From contig CAMBRK010000013.1 in assembly GCA_945870185.1 (NCBI GenBank), positions 1 to 64,000 on the forward strand: a stretch of DNA of 64,000 bases. Reading direction: 5' to 3'. Position numbers and translations under genes: made by a program. The stretch is from Aureispira sp. CCB-QB1 (GTDB lineage: Bacteria > Bacteroidota > Bacteroidia > Chitinophagales > Saprospiraceae). Numbering within the stretch: the first letter of the stretch is position 1; every line of letters begins with the position of its first letter. Below the pieces are notes generated by a model, which did not search any database, was not told where the DNA came from, and saw only the letters and a program-made list of their open reading frames with translations. Below are positions 17,701-26,573 of the stretch, piece by piece.

Positions 17701-20700
17701 ATTAGGAATAAGAGGGTTTTCGGTATTAAATTCTAAGCCATCTGGACCTTTCCACTTAAACGTATATGTGCCTGGTACCGAACTAGCAGGGATATTGGCA
17801 AATAGTTTTAAAGTATCATTTGAGCACAGACCTGATGAGAAAGTAGGCTTAAGATTAAAAGGGTTGACTTTAACAGCAGTTGTGCACGAGTCTGTATTGC
17901 CTTGACTATCTGTAGCTATCAATTTAACTGACACATCTGTATTGACCATGTTGCAATTAAACAGGGAAGGCACTGCTCTTAAAGTCACTGTACCACAATT
18001 ATCAGTACTTCCATTATTGATTAAATTGGGATCCAACGTTGTCAATAGAATTCCTGAAGGATCGATGGTCACGGCTGCATTTTTACATCTCACTACGGGT
18101 GGTTCGAGATCTTTGACATCGGTTTCAAATGTACAAATTCCAACATTGCCTGCTGCATCTGAAGTGGAAAGGGTAATGATGTTTTTACCGCTATTTAATA
18201 TGATGTTTTGAACAAAAGCATTTTCAGCAATATTGGTTTGATTTATGGTAGTAGCTCCTGATACTGAAAAACTGAATCTTAAGTCGGAGTATATCAGCCT
18301 GCATCGGATGTAAGATTTGTTATCCAATGACGAACCTGATGGTAGCGCTTGGCATGGGTTGATGCCATCACCTCCGTTGATAGGAATAGCCTGAAATGTT
18401 ATTTGATTTCCTGTGATCCAACTATTAAATAATGATGCATTGATCGTAAACTTTGATTTAGAGATAGCATTACACCCTTCACCATGGATGAGACTTGTGC
18501 TTCCTATCCAAGCGTTTCCAGGCCCTCTGATTTCAAATACTTCACCTATATCATTGTTATCTCCTAAAAAATCTACTTCGAGTACCACGTCATTGTTAGT
18601 AAACCTTATGGGAAAGACATTTTGAAAAACAACTGTTTTATTACGGGCTATGAATTGATTTTTACTTTCATTCCATTCAAAGCTTATTGCAGCTGCTTCA
18701 TTGGACACTGGCGCTGACTGATCATAAGATCTATTTCCTGCACAGTTTTCATTTACCAAAAAACTAACCGGAAGACTTAAAGTATCTCTACATTGACCTT
18801 TGGATACTATGGTGGTAATATTGGCAGGACAAGTTACTACAGGTGCAATCTTATCTATAACGGTTACTTGAGAAGTACATTCTAAAACATTGCCTGCACA
18901 GTCTTCATAGAAGAGGGTAAGTTGATGAATTCCTGTATTTAGGGAAAGTGCAATACTATCTTCTTTGCCGATATTGACTATAGGTTCGTCATTTAATTGA
19001 TAATATTTTTTTAATGCGTTGGTAATGTCGGTTTCGTAAGTGAGTGTAGTCTCGATAGTGCTTTGCCCACAGATATTATTGATAGCAAAAACAGCGTCAC
19101 CTTGAACGATATTTGGTACAAATTTGAAGTCAATAAAGCCATCTTGGATCCAATCAACAAGCTTGGTTTTATTAAGTGGTATTTTAAAATTTATGGAGGA
19201 ACATTGCTGATTGCCCTGCGGCGTAGTACCTATCAAGGTATTGTCTTCATCGTAAACAAAAAAGAATTCTGTCACATCATCTATGTCCATGTTTCTAAGT
19301 GTGATCGTTATTTCACCATCTGTAAGGGGTTGTGTAGTAGAAGGGTTGAAAGGTCCCAACTTTACAGTAACTGCATCAATGATGGACTCTGGACCAGGTG
19401 GTGCAGCTGAGGTGACTATGGATGTAATTTTTCTTGTAATTACAGGTGAAGATTCCACACAATTGTCAGTGGCTACAGGTACTTTTACTTTGACAGTGGC
19501 TTCACACTCGCTATTGGCATCTACGGTTATATCTTTTTGGCAATTGCTAGTCTGCGGGATCGATTGGTCGGCGATTCCAAATATTGCGGGACTAATGGAT
19601 ACATTGCCACAAGTATCATAGTAAACAAAGTCTACCTCTACATAACGCAGCAGTCCTTTGATTGGAGATGGACAGATCTGAGCTGGGAGCGTGGTGGGTT
19701 TGGTTCCAGGAAAAGTGTTGAAATTGTTTACCTGATAACTACCTTTCAATGCAGCGAATGACTTCACTACTCCACAAGACGACTCAGCCTGAGATGCTCC
19801 CATATTCTGAACCCATAAAAAAAGTAAAGCGTTAAAGTCTTCTTGATCGGTACAGGCATAAGTTGCATTTTCAGCTGGTTTAATGATTTTAGGTCCAGCT
19901 GACTTGACTACTTTGAGATTTTGGTCATAAGTGCGGGTATTATTACAAATATCGCGCATGGTATATCTCCTTCTAATTTCTTCTGTACACCCTGTGCTGA
20001 TAAGGCTATCCACAAACGAAACAGAGGTCGGAGAACAATTATCTTCGAATCTGATATATATACTGTCTCTATGGAGTTGGAACACTTCACATGAAACCGT
20101 ATCTTTAGGTATACCTTTCACTGTAGGTGCCTGAGTGTCTCTGACCGTAATGATTTGTGTTTTTTCTGATGAGTTACTGCATTTATCTGTTGCTATCCAT
20201 TTTCGGGTGATGGTATAATTATAATGGCCACAAACTTTTGGGTCTGAATCTTTGGTAGATGTTTCTGAGAGCATTGGCTCAATATTTCTCGTACAGCCGT
20301 CCACTACAATCGGCTTGACAGGCAGCGGCACTCTATCGCACGCTACACTGACATCTTGTGGAAAATTAATAAATGCTGGTGCCACATCATCCACTACACT
20401 GAATTGGGTAGTTCCTGGAGTAATAGTCAAATTATTACATTCGTCTCTTACAAAAAAATTAATTTTTAAGTCCCATCGACACAGGCCGTCAGGGATTAAT
20501 GGGTAAGGACCTGATGCGATATTTCCTCCACCTGATGATATCTGCACATTGTTAACAAAGTAACCGAAAGTGAAGTTAGACCATTGCAGTGAGTTGGAAC
20601 ACTGGTCCGAAGCAACGTATCCAGCTTTGTTTTTTATCCATTGGATTAGCGTATCTCGGATGCCATCCACACATTTATAAGTTACATTGGGAACTGTGTT

Positions 20701-21102
20701 TATGGCAGGTTTGGTGATATCTTTGGTAAAAAAAGATGCCGTATCCCTTACACTTTCATTTCCGGAAGGATCAATAGCTGAAAAAATAACATTTACTTTT
20801 TGAGTATTTCCGCATAAGACATCCAGTGAATTGTTAAAAATCGTAGTTGCTTGAGTCAATGTGATATTGGTCTGAATGGTAAAGGAGCCTGAATTATCAG
20901 CAAAAACGGCACCTGCTGCATTATTAAACCATTGGGAGAGCTTACCTACAAGGTCTGATGTCTGACCACACTCAAAAGACGTATCCCTTGCCGGTGAGAC
21001 CAATAGCGGAGGAGATGTGTCTTGACCTTTTAAAAGAGCAAAGCACAATATAAATAGTAAAACAAGAATCTTTCGATCTTTTATCATAAATTCTATAAGC
21101 AT
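14770..21102 (-). CDS. Giant multidomain T9SS type B cargo adhesin (HYR/Ig/PKD-like)
   Basis: From the chosen start the protein has about 2110 residues. The frame opens 30 codons earlier (21192), but a promoter box at 21201-21208 lies only a few bases before that codon. A normal signal peptide (ILVLLFILCFALLKGQ) starts from the ATG at 21102 or 21087. The first half has cysteine-containing HYR-type modules, e.g. DKIAPVVTCPANIT and DDVAPAFINFPQDVSVACD. The second half has repeated Ig/PKD-like modules, each with a WxGP or similar core (FKWKGPDG, YHWSGPKG, YEWSGPVP, FQWNGPEN). The C-terminus has the gliding-type domain: CKAPNIFTPNNDGYNDNFII, then NEWGGEVY and LPSGTYFYVF. That is a T9SS type B sorting signal. 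It is probably a surface adhesin or matrix protein, co-transcribed with its PorP/SprF and OmpA partners. Confidence 0.9.
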   Translation of the reverse strand: MLIEFMIKDRKILVLLFILCFALLKGQDTSPPLLVSPARDTSFECGQTSDLVGKLSQWFNNAAGAVFADNSGSFTIQTNITLTQATTIFNNSLDVLCGNTQKVNVIFSAIDPSGNESVRDTASFFTKDITKPAINTVPNVTYKCVDGIRDTLIQWIKNKAGYVASDQCSNSLQWSNFTFGYFVNNVQISSGGGNIASGPYPLIPDGLCRWDLKINFFVRDECNNLTITPGTTQFSVVDDVAPAFINFPQDVSVACDRVPLPVKPIVVDGCTRNIEPMLSETSTKDSDPKVCGHYNYTITRKWIATDKCSNSSEKTQIITVRDTQAPTVKGIPKDTVSCEVFQLHRDSIYIRFEDNCSPTSVSFVDSLISTGCTEEIRRRYTMRDICNNTRTYDQNLKVVKSAGPKIIKPAENATYACTDQEDFNALLFLWVQNMGASQAESSCGVVKSFAALKGSYQVNNFNTFPGTKPTTLPAQICPSPIKGLLRYVEVDFVYYDTCGNVSISPAIFGIADQSIPQTSNCQKDITVDANSECEATVKVKVPVATDNCVESSPVITRKITSIVTSAAPPGPESIIDAVTVKLGPFNPSTTQPLTDGEITITLRNMDIDDVTEFFFVYDEDNTLIGTTPQGNQQCSSINFKIPLNKTKLVDWIQDGFIDFKFVPNIVQGDAVFAINNICGQSTIETTLTYETDITNALKKYYQLNDEPIVNIGKEDSIALSLNTGIHQLTLFYEDCAGNVLECTSQVTVIDKIAPVVTCPANITTIVSKGQCRDTLSLPVSFLVNENCAGNRSYDQSAPVSNEAAAISFEWNESKNQFIARNKTVVFQNVFPIRFTNNDVVLEVDFLGDNNDIGEVFEIRGPGNAWIGSTSLIHGEGCNAISKSKFTINASLFNSWITGNQITFQAIPINGGDGINPCQALPSGSSLDNKSYIRCRLIYSDLRFSFSVSGATTINQTNIAENAFVQNIILNSGKNIITLSTSDAAGNVGICTFETDVKDLEPPVVRCKNAAVTIDPSGILLTTLDPNLINNGSTDNCGTVTLRAVPSLFNCNMVNTDVSVKLIATDSQGNTDSCTTAVKVNPFNLKPTFSSGLCSNDTLKLFANIPASSVPGTYTFKWKGPDGLEFNTENPLIPNVNESFNGLYTVTVTGFNGCTTIGSVVVNIKPLTKPSLTSNAVEACEGTEFIFSTTNYSGNIAYEWYAGIFPTGVLIQTTTSPEVIIKPPTVGPFFYYVIARGPDCASDPSALLKVTVLEVPVASVKDLFLSPCEGEEIQLASATINSKFTYHWSGPKGYAASGPTPMSISNIASSNAGNYLLLVKNGICISDTAITRVTIFESPATPQIIGPVIICEGQTLSLVAASSPGAEVYQWFLNGQLFINTQENSLIISGATSALQGNWSVKARKGNCESKLSPSQFITIDVSLQIGVTNSGPVCMGDSVRLEATLVPGATYEWSGPVPNIPQVANPIIPGIPGDYAVTITTTTGCKNNANTAVDVISVPQIITVSSNAKTCMKRDDIISFFPSVFPPETNNYKFQWNGPENFKSNLKNPTLSSLSSSKVGVYSLIVLNGNCPSDTFYINVDFNIQPEAPSIQAKTFHCEGDSLALTSTISGSSYIWNTPLGITETSSAQLIIPQANINNQGSYTLQIVNNGCTSLSSLPINISVRPKPERPVILSNSPICFGDTLKLTSNVAANTVLRWSGPNALNLSGNVVIIPNAKQNRSGSYTCIAQLNGCTSQSAAPVLVTVKDSIVTPAFTVSELYVCSKPNNGIELCLTPTSLTPNASYIITNISNQNILGESNNICQILTNTNSIKEGPNFLKVEAKVDGCSSDLSDRLIINYVVPPAIQATAVVDEVIHCPGENVQLISKYGPPLVNPKWTVLDPNINIDNPQSISPNLSGFNEGKSTVYLEYSVIGCESFSKDTVTIYTEFKPVLEDDQYNIPYGSSTMLNILVNDKVPSPFKLTVTSSPAVGEIKVIGDKIEYSPDPRSVSAVIFTYKVCADFCEDLCDEAQVTISIDQNIECKAPNIFTPNNDGYNDNFIIPCIETGKFPENKLVIFNEWGGEVYAASPYKNDWNGVFGSNPLPSGTYFYVFEPSKNAQPINGFLILQR

Positions 21103-21192
21103 CTCAGGTTTGTTAAAACTCCAACATTTAGTTTGAAGGTATTGGTTTTTACTTCGATATTTTTTTTTTAAAAATGTTTCGTAAACGTCCAT

Positions 21193-21791
21193 TACAAAGG
21201 CAAAGATACGCAGAAATTAGAAGAAATCGGCTAAAAAATAAAGCAAAAGTTATATATATCCAATTGTAAAAAAAAATAAAAAAATGTTGTTTTATTATTT
21301 ATTGAGGAGTGTATAGCCAACGAGCATAGATTCATTCTTTAGATAGTAATGAAACCCTGATGGCTTGTAAGGTTTCTATTTTGAACGATAATAAAAATTA
21401 AGTCACGACCCAAGCATAAGCAGAGTTCACTGTTACAAAATATGTATATTTTTTTATAGTTGTCCTTTAACAAAAAAAAATGTCGTAACCACCAAAAGAG
21501 AAAATCTAGGTATTAAAGATTCATATCTAAATTAGTATGGCTCATAATAAACCGGCCAAGAATCATTGTAGGCAAAGATGTAAACAATTTATATGGATTG
21601 GGTGGAATAAAGAATTGTGTTGCCCAACAATCTTTGTAGTAAGAAATAAACAATAGCATATAAAATTTGTCTATGTATTTATTCTAATCTTTGGCAGCAG
21701 AGATTACTTAATTTTGACCAAATTTTTAAAAAGTATTCTTACAGATATCGATTTGAGAACTACTTTTGACCTTTTTAATGGATAATACAAA
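21193..21791. other. Intergenic region between the adhesin and desaturase genes
   Basis: About 600 bp without a credible gene. It is very AT-rich, with poly-A runs (e.g. 21471-21480). One modest hairpin has GAAACC and GGTTTC arms (about 21351-21378). The adhesin promoter box is at its left end and a TAATTTTG (21709-21716) may serve the desaturase, without a matching -33 element. Confidence 0.4.
21201..21208 (-). promoter_or_regulatory. -7 box TATCTTTG for the adhesin operon
   Basis: The minus strand reads TATCTTTG, a full match to TAnnTTTG. A start of transcription near 21196 gives leaders of about 94 or 109 nt to the ATGs at 21102 and 21087, and argues against the 21192 start. No TTG was found at the -33 distance. 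Confidence 0.5.
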
Positions 21792-22820
21792 ATGACTAAA
21801 TTTAATAGAGCAGAATTGTTGGAAGATGTGAAGGATTGGCATCATATGCTTAAGAAATATCAAGTTCCTGATACTCAAAAAGCTATTATTCAAGTGATCA
21901 ATAGTTATGGAATATTTATTGGGATTTGGGTCTTGCAATTTTTTTTATATGATTATTCAGTATTTTGGGTGATAGGATTAGCTATTCTCAATGGATTGTT
22001 ATTAGGAAGGATTTTTATCATTCAACATGACTGTGGTCATAAGTCATTTTTGAGAAGCCGCCTTGCCAATGACATCATAGGTACGGTCAGTAGCTTTTTT
22101 ACCTTTATCCCTTACAAATACTGGGCAGCAAATCACAATTTTCACCATGCACATAATGGTCAAATAGAGCATTCGGATATAGGAGATATAGAATGTCTCA
22201 CTGTAGAGCAATATGCAAAGCTTACATTGATCAATAAGATTAAATATAGGGTATATAGAAATCCATTGTATTTGTTTACCATCGGAGGTTTCTTTTATGT
22301 TACGATCTATAATAGATTTGCATTTCTTAAGGATGGCGTGTTTGCCAAAGTTCGTCATTCGGTAAAAAGGGCCAATTTACTTTACGCGATATTGTATTTT
22401 TCTTTTGGATATTTTATTGGGTTTAAGGAATTTTTTGTGGTTCAGTTTATCAATTTATTCTTTTTCGGAACTTATGCACTTTGGTTTTTTTATATACAGC
22501 ATCAGTATGAAACAGTATACAAGAGTACCCAAGATAATTGGAATTATGTAGTCTCTGCTTTGAAAGGAAGTACCTATTATGATTTGCCTGCAATATTACA
22601 TTGGCTTACGGGAAATATTGGTTATCATCACATCCACCACTTGAGTCCTGCTATTCCCAATTACCACCTAAAAGCTTGTAACGCTGAGTTTCCAATATTT
22701 GAAAAGTATACCAATAAAGTAGGTTTTTGGGAAGGTTTCAGCAGTGTTTTTGCCAATCTATATGATGAAAAAGAAGGCAAAATGATATCATTCGGCGAAT
22801 ATAGAAGAAGGAAGCAATAG
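21792..22820 (+). CDS. Membrane fatty acid desaturase
   Basis: The 342-residue integral membrane protein has the three histidine clusters of acyl-lipid desaturases: HDCGH (79-83), HNFHH (115-119) and HHIHH (279-283). Together they bind the di-iron centre. Four or more hydrophobic spans are visible (about 38-54, 58-77, 160-172 and 195-230). The pattern resembles the omega-6/delta-12 and Bacillus Des-type branch. The enzyme would introduce a double bond into membrane lipid acyl chains using oxygen and an electron donor. It is monocistronic, with long AT-rich gaps on both sides. Regiospecificity cannot be read from the sequence. Confidence 0.9.
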   Translation: MTKFNRAELLEDVKDWHHMLKKYQVPDTQKAIIQVINSYGIFIGIWVLQFFLYDYSVFWVIGLAILNGLLLGRIFIIQHDCGHKSFLRSRLANDIIGTVSSFFTFIPYKYWAANHNFHHAHNGQIEHSDIGDIECLTVEQYAKLTLINKIKYRVYRNPLYLFTIGGFFYVTIYNRFAFLKDGVFAKVRHSVKRANLLYAILYFSFGYFIGFKEFFVVQFINLFFFGTYALWFFYIQHQYETVYKSTQDNWNYVVSALKGSTYYDLPAILHWLTGNIGYHHIHHLSPAIPNYHLKACNAEFPIFEKYTNKVGFWEGFSSVFANLYDEKEGKMISFGEYRRRKQ

Positions 22821-23180
22821 GAATCTAGTTGGTGTAGCGCCGGATTATCATTAAGCTAATTTCGTAATAATCGCATGACTGACTTTACTTGTCTGGCTGG
22901 TATCTTTTAGTGGATAAACTACTCTTAAGTAAAAAATAAATACATCTAATATATTGATTATCAATAGATAAATTTTATGTTGTAAAAAAAAATAATTTTT
23001 TTTAAAATTTAAAGCAGCGAAACAGAAACTTAATGACTCTTATTGATAGAGATTCCAAGTCTCTAAAATTGATATTCTTTTCAAATAATAATTGAAAAAA
23101 ATCTTTAGCGAAGAAAAAGAGCCTTCTGAAAGCAGAAGGCTTTTTTATTTTAGGACATTTCGTAATCATCCCAATAAGAT
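22821..23180. other. Convergent intergenic region
   Basis: No gene is seen between the converging desaturase and GNAT genes. It holds the 15-bp palindrome TATTGATTATCAATA (22952-22966), which recurs exactly at 49579-49593, a poly-A/T-rich stretch, and a strong terminator at 23120-23146. Confidence 0.5.
23115..23146. terminator. Bidirectional intrinsic terminator
   Basis: A perfect 9-bp stem, AGCCTTCTG (23120-23128) with CAGAAGGCT (23133-23141), encloses the loop AAAG. It is followed by six T on the plus strand and by CTTTTTCTTC on the minus strand. It can end the GNAT operon reading left and any transcript reading right. Confidence 0.85.
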
Positions 23181-23642
23181 TTACGCCATCACCATAATTA
23201 AATGTGGTATCCCATCTTCTAAATAAGGTTCGTTCAAATCTTGAAAGCCTAATGATTCATAAAAAGTCTTTAAATAGGCCTGAGCACCAATTTTGATAGG
23301 GTATCCTGGAAATTGCTCTTTGACCAAATGTATGGATTCCATCATGAGTAGTTTTCCGTAGCCTTTACCTCGCACAGCAGCACTATTGATAACTCGTCCT
23401 ATTGATACAAAGTTATCATATGAAACACCCTCAGGAATCAATCGGGTATAACAACATAGTGTGCCATCTTCACTTCTGCCTATTAAGTGATAGGAATCAT
23501 AATCTTTCCCATCTGCATCTTGATAGGGGCAGTTTTGTTCTACCACAAATATTTCTTGCCTCAATCTGAGAATTTCATACAATTCATTAACTGATAATTG
23601 ATCAAATGGCTTACAAGTAAAACTAATATCCGTTGTCATCAC
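23181..23642 (-). CDS. ElaA-like GNAT family N-acetyltransferase
   Basis: The 153-residue protein matches the ElaA branch of GNAT acetyltransferases: LYEILRLRQEIFVVEQNCPYQDADGKD near the N-terminus is highly characteristic. The acetyl-CoA loop VRGKGYGKLLM follows at about 92-102, and a C-terminal AQAYLKTFYESLGF segment completes the fold. It is cytosolic; the substrate is unknown for the family. It overlaps the upstream EEP-domain gene by 4 bp and is the last gene of a three-gene minus-strand operon, closed by the terminator at 23115-23146. Confidence 0.88.
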   Translation of the reverse strand: MMTTDISFTCKPFDQLSVNELYEILRLRQEIFVVEQNCPYQDADGKDYDSYHLIGRSEDGTLCCYTRLIPEGVSYDNFVSIGRVINSAAVRGKGYGKLLMMESIHLVKEQFPGYPIKIGAQAYLKTFYESLGFQDLNEPYLEDGIPHLIMVMA

Positions 23643-24568
23643 CTTGTTTTTTTAATTTCACGCTTAAGTTGATAAGAAGCATAACAGCCTACTTTGGCAT
23701 TTAATGAGTCTGAAATTTCCTTAAATAAAAAACATTGTAACTTTGGATGGTAGAAAATATGGTCATAGGGCATTTTCATGGAAGTTACATTGACTTCTCT
23801 CCTGCTGTTTTGCATTTTGGTCTTATCTCTAAATCTAATGACATCATGATCCCAATATACTTGGTTAAATTCCCCAGCAACTAAAGCAATATTTTTATTA
23901 TTTGTAATGTAATTTTCCAATTCGTTAATTTCATGCTTTGCTCTTTTTCTGGATTCTTCATCTAAGGCAGGCGTGATATAAGCAGAAAGGATGCTTACTG
24001 TATCGTTACCCATCAATAAGGAAAAATCTAAAAAAGAAATGTGGTTTACTGCCACTTTTTTGGTGGATATAAATGGCTTTCTTGAATATGCAGATTTACC
24101 GTAAACATCCATTCTTAAATCATCAAAGTGGTATGGAAATGATGATTGTAATATTTCGGGCAAAATGGCGGCCCAATCTGGAGTAAACTCTTGAAACGAT
24201 ATGACGTCGATAGTGCTGTCTTGTGCTATTTTATGGATATTATCTACATCGCTGGTTACGCTTAAATTGATATGAGCAATTGTAAATTTAGGAGTTTCAT
24301 TGGATTTAGGATATTTTAGATCCATATTTGAAGCATTTTTCAGAAAGAGAGCAAGAGCCGCGGCGCAACTAAAACTAGCGTATAAAACAGTTCTGCTGCC
24401 AATGATTAACCCTAACAATCCCGAGATGATCAAAAAAAACAGAAAATGAACAAAATATTCTTGTAAATGCGTGTGCCAACCTCTAATAGGAATAAAAATA
24501 ACAATCATAGTTATCCAAACAATGATGCCCGCAATTATTTTATTTCCTAATCTTAAAATCTCCTCCAT
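23639..24568 (-). CDS. Membrane-anchored endonuclease/exonuclease/phosphatase (EEP) family protein
   Basis: The 309-residue protein begins with three hydrophobic helices (about 10-28, 38-56 and 60-78). An EEP-superfamily domain follows, probably on the outer side of the membrane. Core landmarks are VDVISFQEFTPDW (metal-binding Glu), LVAGEFNQVYWDH and YDHIFYHP (C-terminal Asp-His). The usual GDFN motif reads GEFN here, replacing the Asp by Glu. Related proteins with this TM-plus-EEP layout are annotated as endonuclease/exonuclease/phosphatase family membrane proteins; whether they cut nucleic acid or phospholipid is unclear. It lies 8 bp after the lamin-tail protein gene and overlaps the GNAT gene. 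Confidence 0.8.
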   Translation of the reverse strand: MEEILRLGNKIIAGIIVWITMIVIFIPIRGWHTHLQEYFVHFLFFLIISGLLGLIIGSRTVLYASFSCAAALALFLKNASNMDLKYPKSNETPKFTIAHINLSVTSDVDNIHKIAQDSTIDVISFQEFTPDWAAILPEILQSSFPYHFDDLRMDVYGKSAYSRKPFISTKKVAVNHISFLDFSLLMGNDTVSILSAYITPALDEESRKRAKHEINELENYITNNKNIALVAGEFNQVYWDHDVIRFRDKTKMQNSRREVNVTSMKMPYDHIFYHPKLQCFLFKEISDSLNAKVGCYASYQLKREIKKTR

Positions 24569-24576
24569 AAATCACA

Positions 24577-26424
24577 TTAGAACTTTTGAGCCGCTACCAC
24601 AACTTTTTTACTTTCCTTGACTTCTCCATCTGGGTGAAAGAGTTGGCTTAAAATAATATACATTCCTGTCTTCACTATATTTCCTTCGACGTCAGTTCCA
24701 TCCCATTTTATAATGGATTCGGCCCCTAATAATATGTTTTGCCCTAGATCAACAATAGGAAACCCATCTGCATCAAAAATCCTTATTTTGGCAAGATATC
24801 CTGCCTTTTCCAAATCATACTGTAAGATTACAAAATCCTGATCTCCATCTCCATCAGGTGTAAATACCTTTTTATCTAAGGTTAAAAAATCTTTTGTTTC
24901 CACAACATTTCCATTATCCAAGCTATTTGAATTTTTATATCCAGGGGTAGCATATTGGGTTAAGGAGGATGCTGAATGCCAGTTATTCTTGTCATTAGAT
25001 GTCTTTGAGATAGAGATTCTTTCGAGACTGACACCCTTCTTATCATCAATCAAAGCAAAGTGATATGACTCGTCGTAATCAAATGAGTCAATAACTATGT
25101 TTTGTCCACTTTTTCGGACCAATATAGAGATATTTGCATTGGCTACATTAAAGGCAGGAATCGTTGCTTCAATAAAAGTAGCCGTATCCGGTGCAGCATA
25201 GGTCGCTTTTAAAAAGGCTATATCTTTGGAGATGGCCACATACTTGCCAGGCAACAATATAGTACTGGTACGAATGGCACGGGTTTCATTTCTTTGGCTA
25301 TTTCGGATCATCAAACTATCTAATTTCAAGTATTTTGAAGTAGGATTATACAATTCTACAAAATCCTCTCCACCTATATATGGGTCGGTCAAAACTTCTG
25401 TGATTATTAAATCGTTTTTTCCAGGTTTTTCTGCATATATAAAACTGACCGCTTGATCAGTAGTATTTCCATTTCTATCTTTAATATTTCTAATGGTAAT
25501 GGTATAATTGACACCACTTTTTATTTGTTGCGCTGGAAACTGCAGTATAACTTCAGCCAGTCGAATAGTGGTAAACAAAACACTACTTGGGGATCCTAAT
25601 CCATTATTTCCAACATAATTTCCAACAATATTGAGTGTAGCTGGGTCGGGCGTTTCTGAAAAAACAATCTTAACCTGATCATTATCTAAAACTTCTGAAG
25701 AAATAACCCTAGGTGGTGTTGTATCTCTTTCGATGGTTTTAAATGAAATATCATCATAAAAAAATTTATCAGTTCGTGTGGAAGTATATTTACAATGAAT
25801 CCCAAAAAACATAGAATCCTGCAATGCGACTCCATTGTCAAAAATTTCAAAATCGTCTTCATAAAGTTTATTTCCTGCATAATCAGTTGCAATCATCCAA
25901 AATCCGTCTCGATAAATCTTGATTTGTACCCTGCCATCGGCCGGATCACTAGCTATAGCCCCCAATTTTCCCGTTCCCAATAAAGTAGATACTCCACCAG
26001 TAAGCTTATAGATTTGAATGGCATCATTAGACCCATTTTCTCCTAATTTCAAGTAATAACCATTGGATGAAAGTTCATTGGCTTGATCCGTAAATAAATA
26101 AATTTTAGAAAAATTATCATTGGAGGGCGCAAACTGCATTTTAAAATAAAGGTCGACTAAAATACTATCTTTGGGCACTTTGAACTTAGTGAAAATATTA
26201 CTTTCTCCCGCTGCCGGAGCAGCTAGTTGTAACTGACCTAATGAATTTATCTTGAAATTTTGAATATCTCCGAGCCACTTAGCCGAGTTGATGTTGTTAT
26301 TATCGAAATTAATAAGCATTTGTGCATTCACACCAGTCCACAAAGAGAGAATTATAAAAATATTTAAATATCTCTTTATGTAAAACAAGTAGAATGATAT
26401 TGAAAGTTTATCTTTGCGCATCAT
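24577..26424 (-). CDS. Secreted lamin-tail-domain protein with a C-terminal gliding/FlgD-like domain
   Basis: The 615-residue protein has a long signal peptide (ending WTGVNAQ at about 35) and a concanavalin-like beta-sandwich region (about 40-230). An SbsA-type Ig-like domain follows (RDTTPPRVISSEVLDNDQVKI, about 233-330), then a lamin tail domain (LIITEVLTDPYIGGEDFVEL, about 340-470). The C-terminal domain (about 520-615) reads VFTPDGDGDQDFVIL and later WDGTDVEGNIVKTGMYI, the pattern of FlgD-like or T9SS type B sorting domains. It is therefore probably exported by the T9SS to the surface. It is the first gene of the operon with the EEP and GNAT genes, an unusual set whose connection is not obvious. 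Confidence 0.82.
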   Translation of the reverse strand: MMRKDKLSISFYLFYIKRYLNIFIILSLWTGVNAQMLINFDNNNINSAKWLGDIQNFKINSLGQLQLAAPAAGESNIFTKFKVPKDSILVDLYFKMQFAPSNDNFSKIYLFTDQANELSSNGYYLKLGENGSNDAIQIYKLTGGVSTLLGTGKLGAIASDPADGRVQIKIYRDGFWMIATDYAGNKLYEDDFEIFDNGVALQDSMFFGIHCKYTSTRTDKFFYDDISFKTIERDTTPPRVISSEVLDNDQVKIVFSETPDPATLNIVGNYVGNNGLGSPSSVLFTTIRLAEVILQFPAQQIKSGVNYTITIRNIKDRNGNTTDQAVSFIYAEKPGKNDLIITEVLTDPYIGGEDFVELYNPTSKYLKLDSLMIRNSQRNETRAIRTSTILLPGKYVAISKDIAFLKATYAAPDTATFIEATIPAFNVANANISILVRKSGQNIVIDSFDYDESYHFALIDDKKGVSLERISISKTSNDKNNWHSASSLTQYATPGYKNSNSLDNGNVVETKDFLTLDKKVFTPDGDGDQDFVILQYDLEKAGYLAKIRIFDADGFPIVDLGQNILLGAESIIKWDGTDVEGNIVKTGMYIILSQLFHPDGEVKESKKVVVAAQKF

Positions 26425-26511
26425 TTTCTTTTAAGTGTTTGATCTGGATATCAACTGACTCATTTATAAATAATAGACATAACAACATCCAATGAGCCAC
26501 TTTCAAAGAAG

Positions 26512-26519
26512 CAAAATTA
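26512..26519 (-). promoter_or_regulatory. Possible -7 box TAATTTTG for the 26424-23181 operon
   Basis: The minus strand reads TAATTTTG, a consensus match about 85 nt before the ATG at 26424. No -33 TTG is at the right distance. Such A/T-rich matches occur by chance, so confidence is low. Confidence 0.3.
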
Positions 26520-26573
26520 ATAATTAAAATGCAGACCATCCCTATTTAAAGGGATTTAATAAGATTTTTTTAC

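Noticed and set aside
21471-21480. Poly-A run as a terminator of the adhesin side
   Set aside because: No stable GC-bearing hairpin precedes it on either strand.
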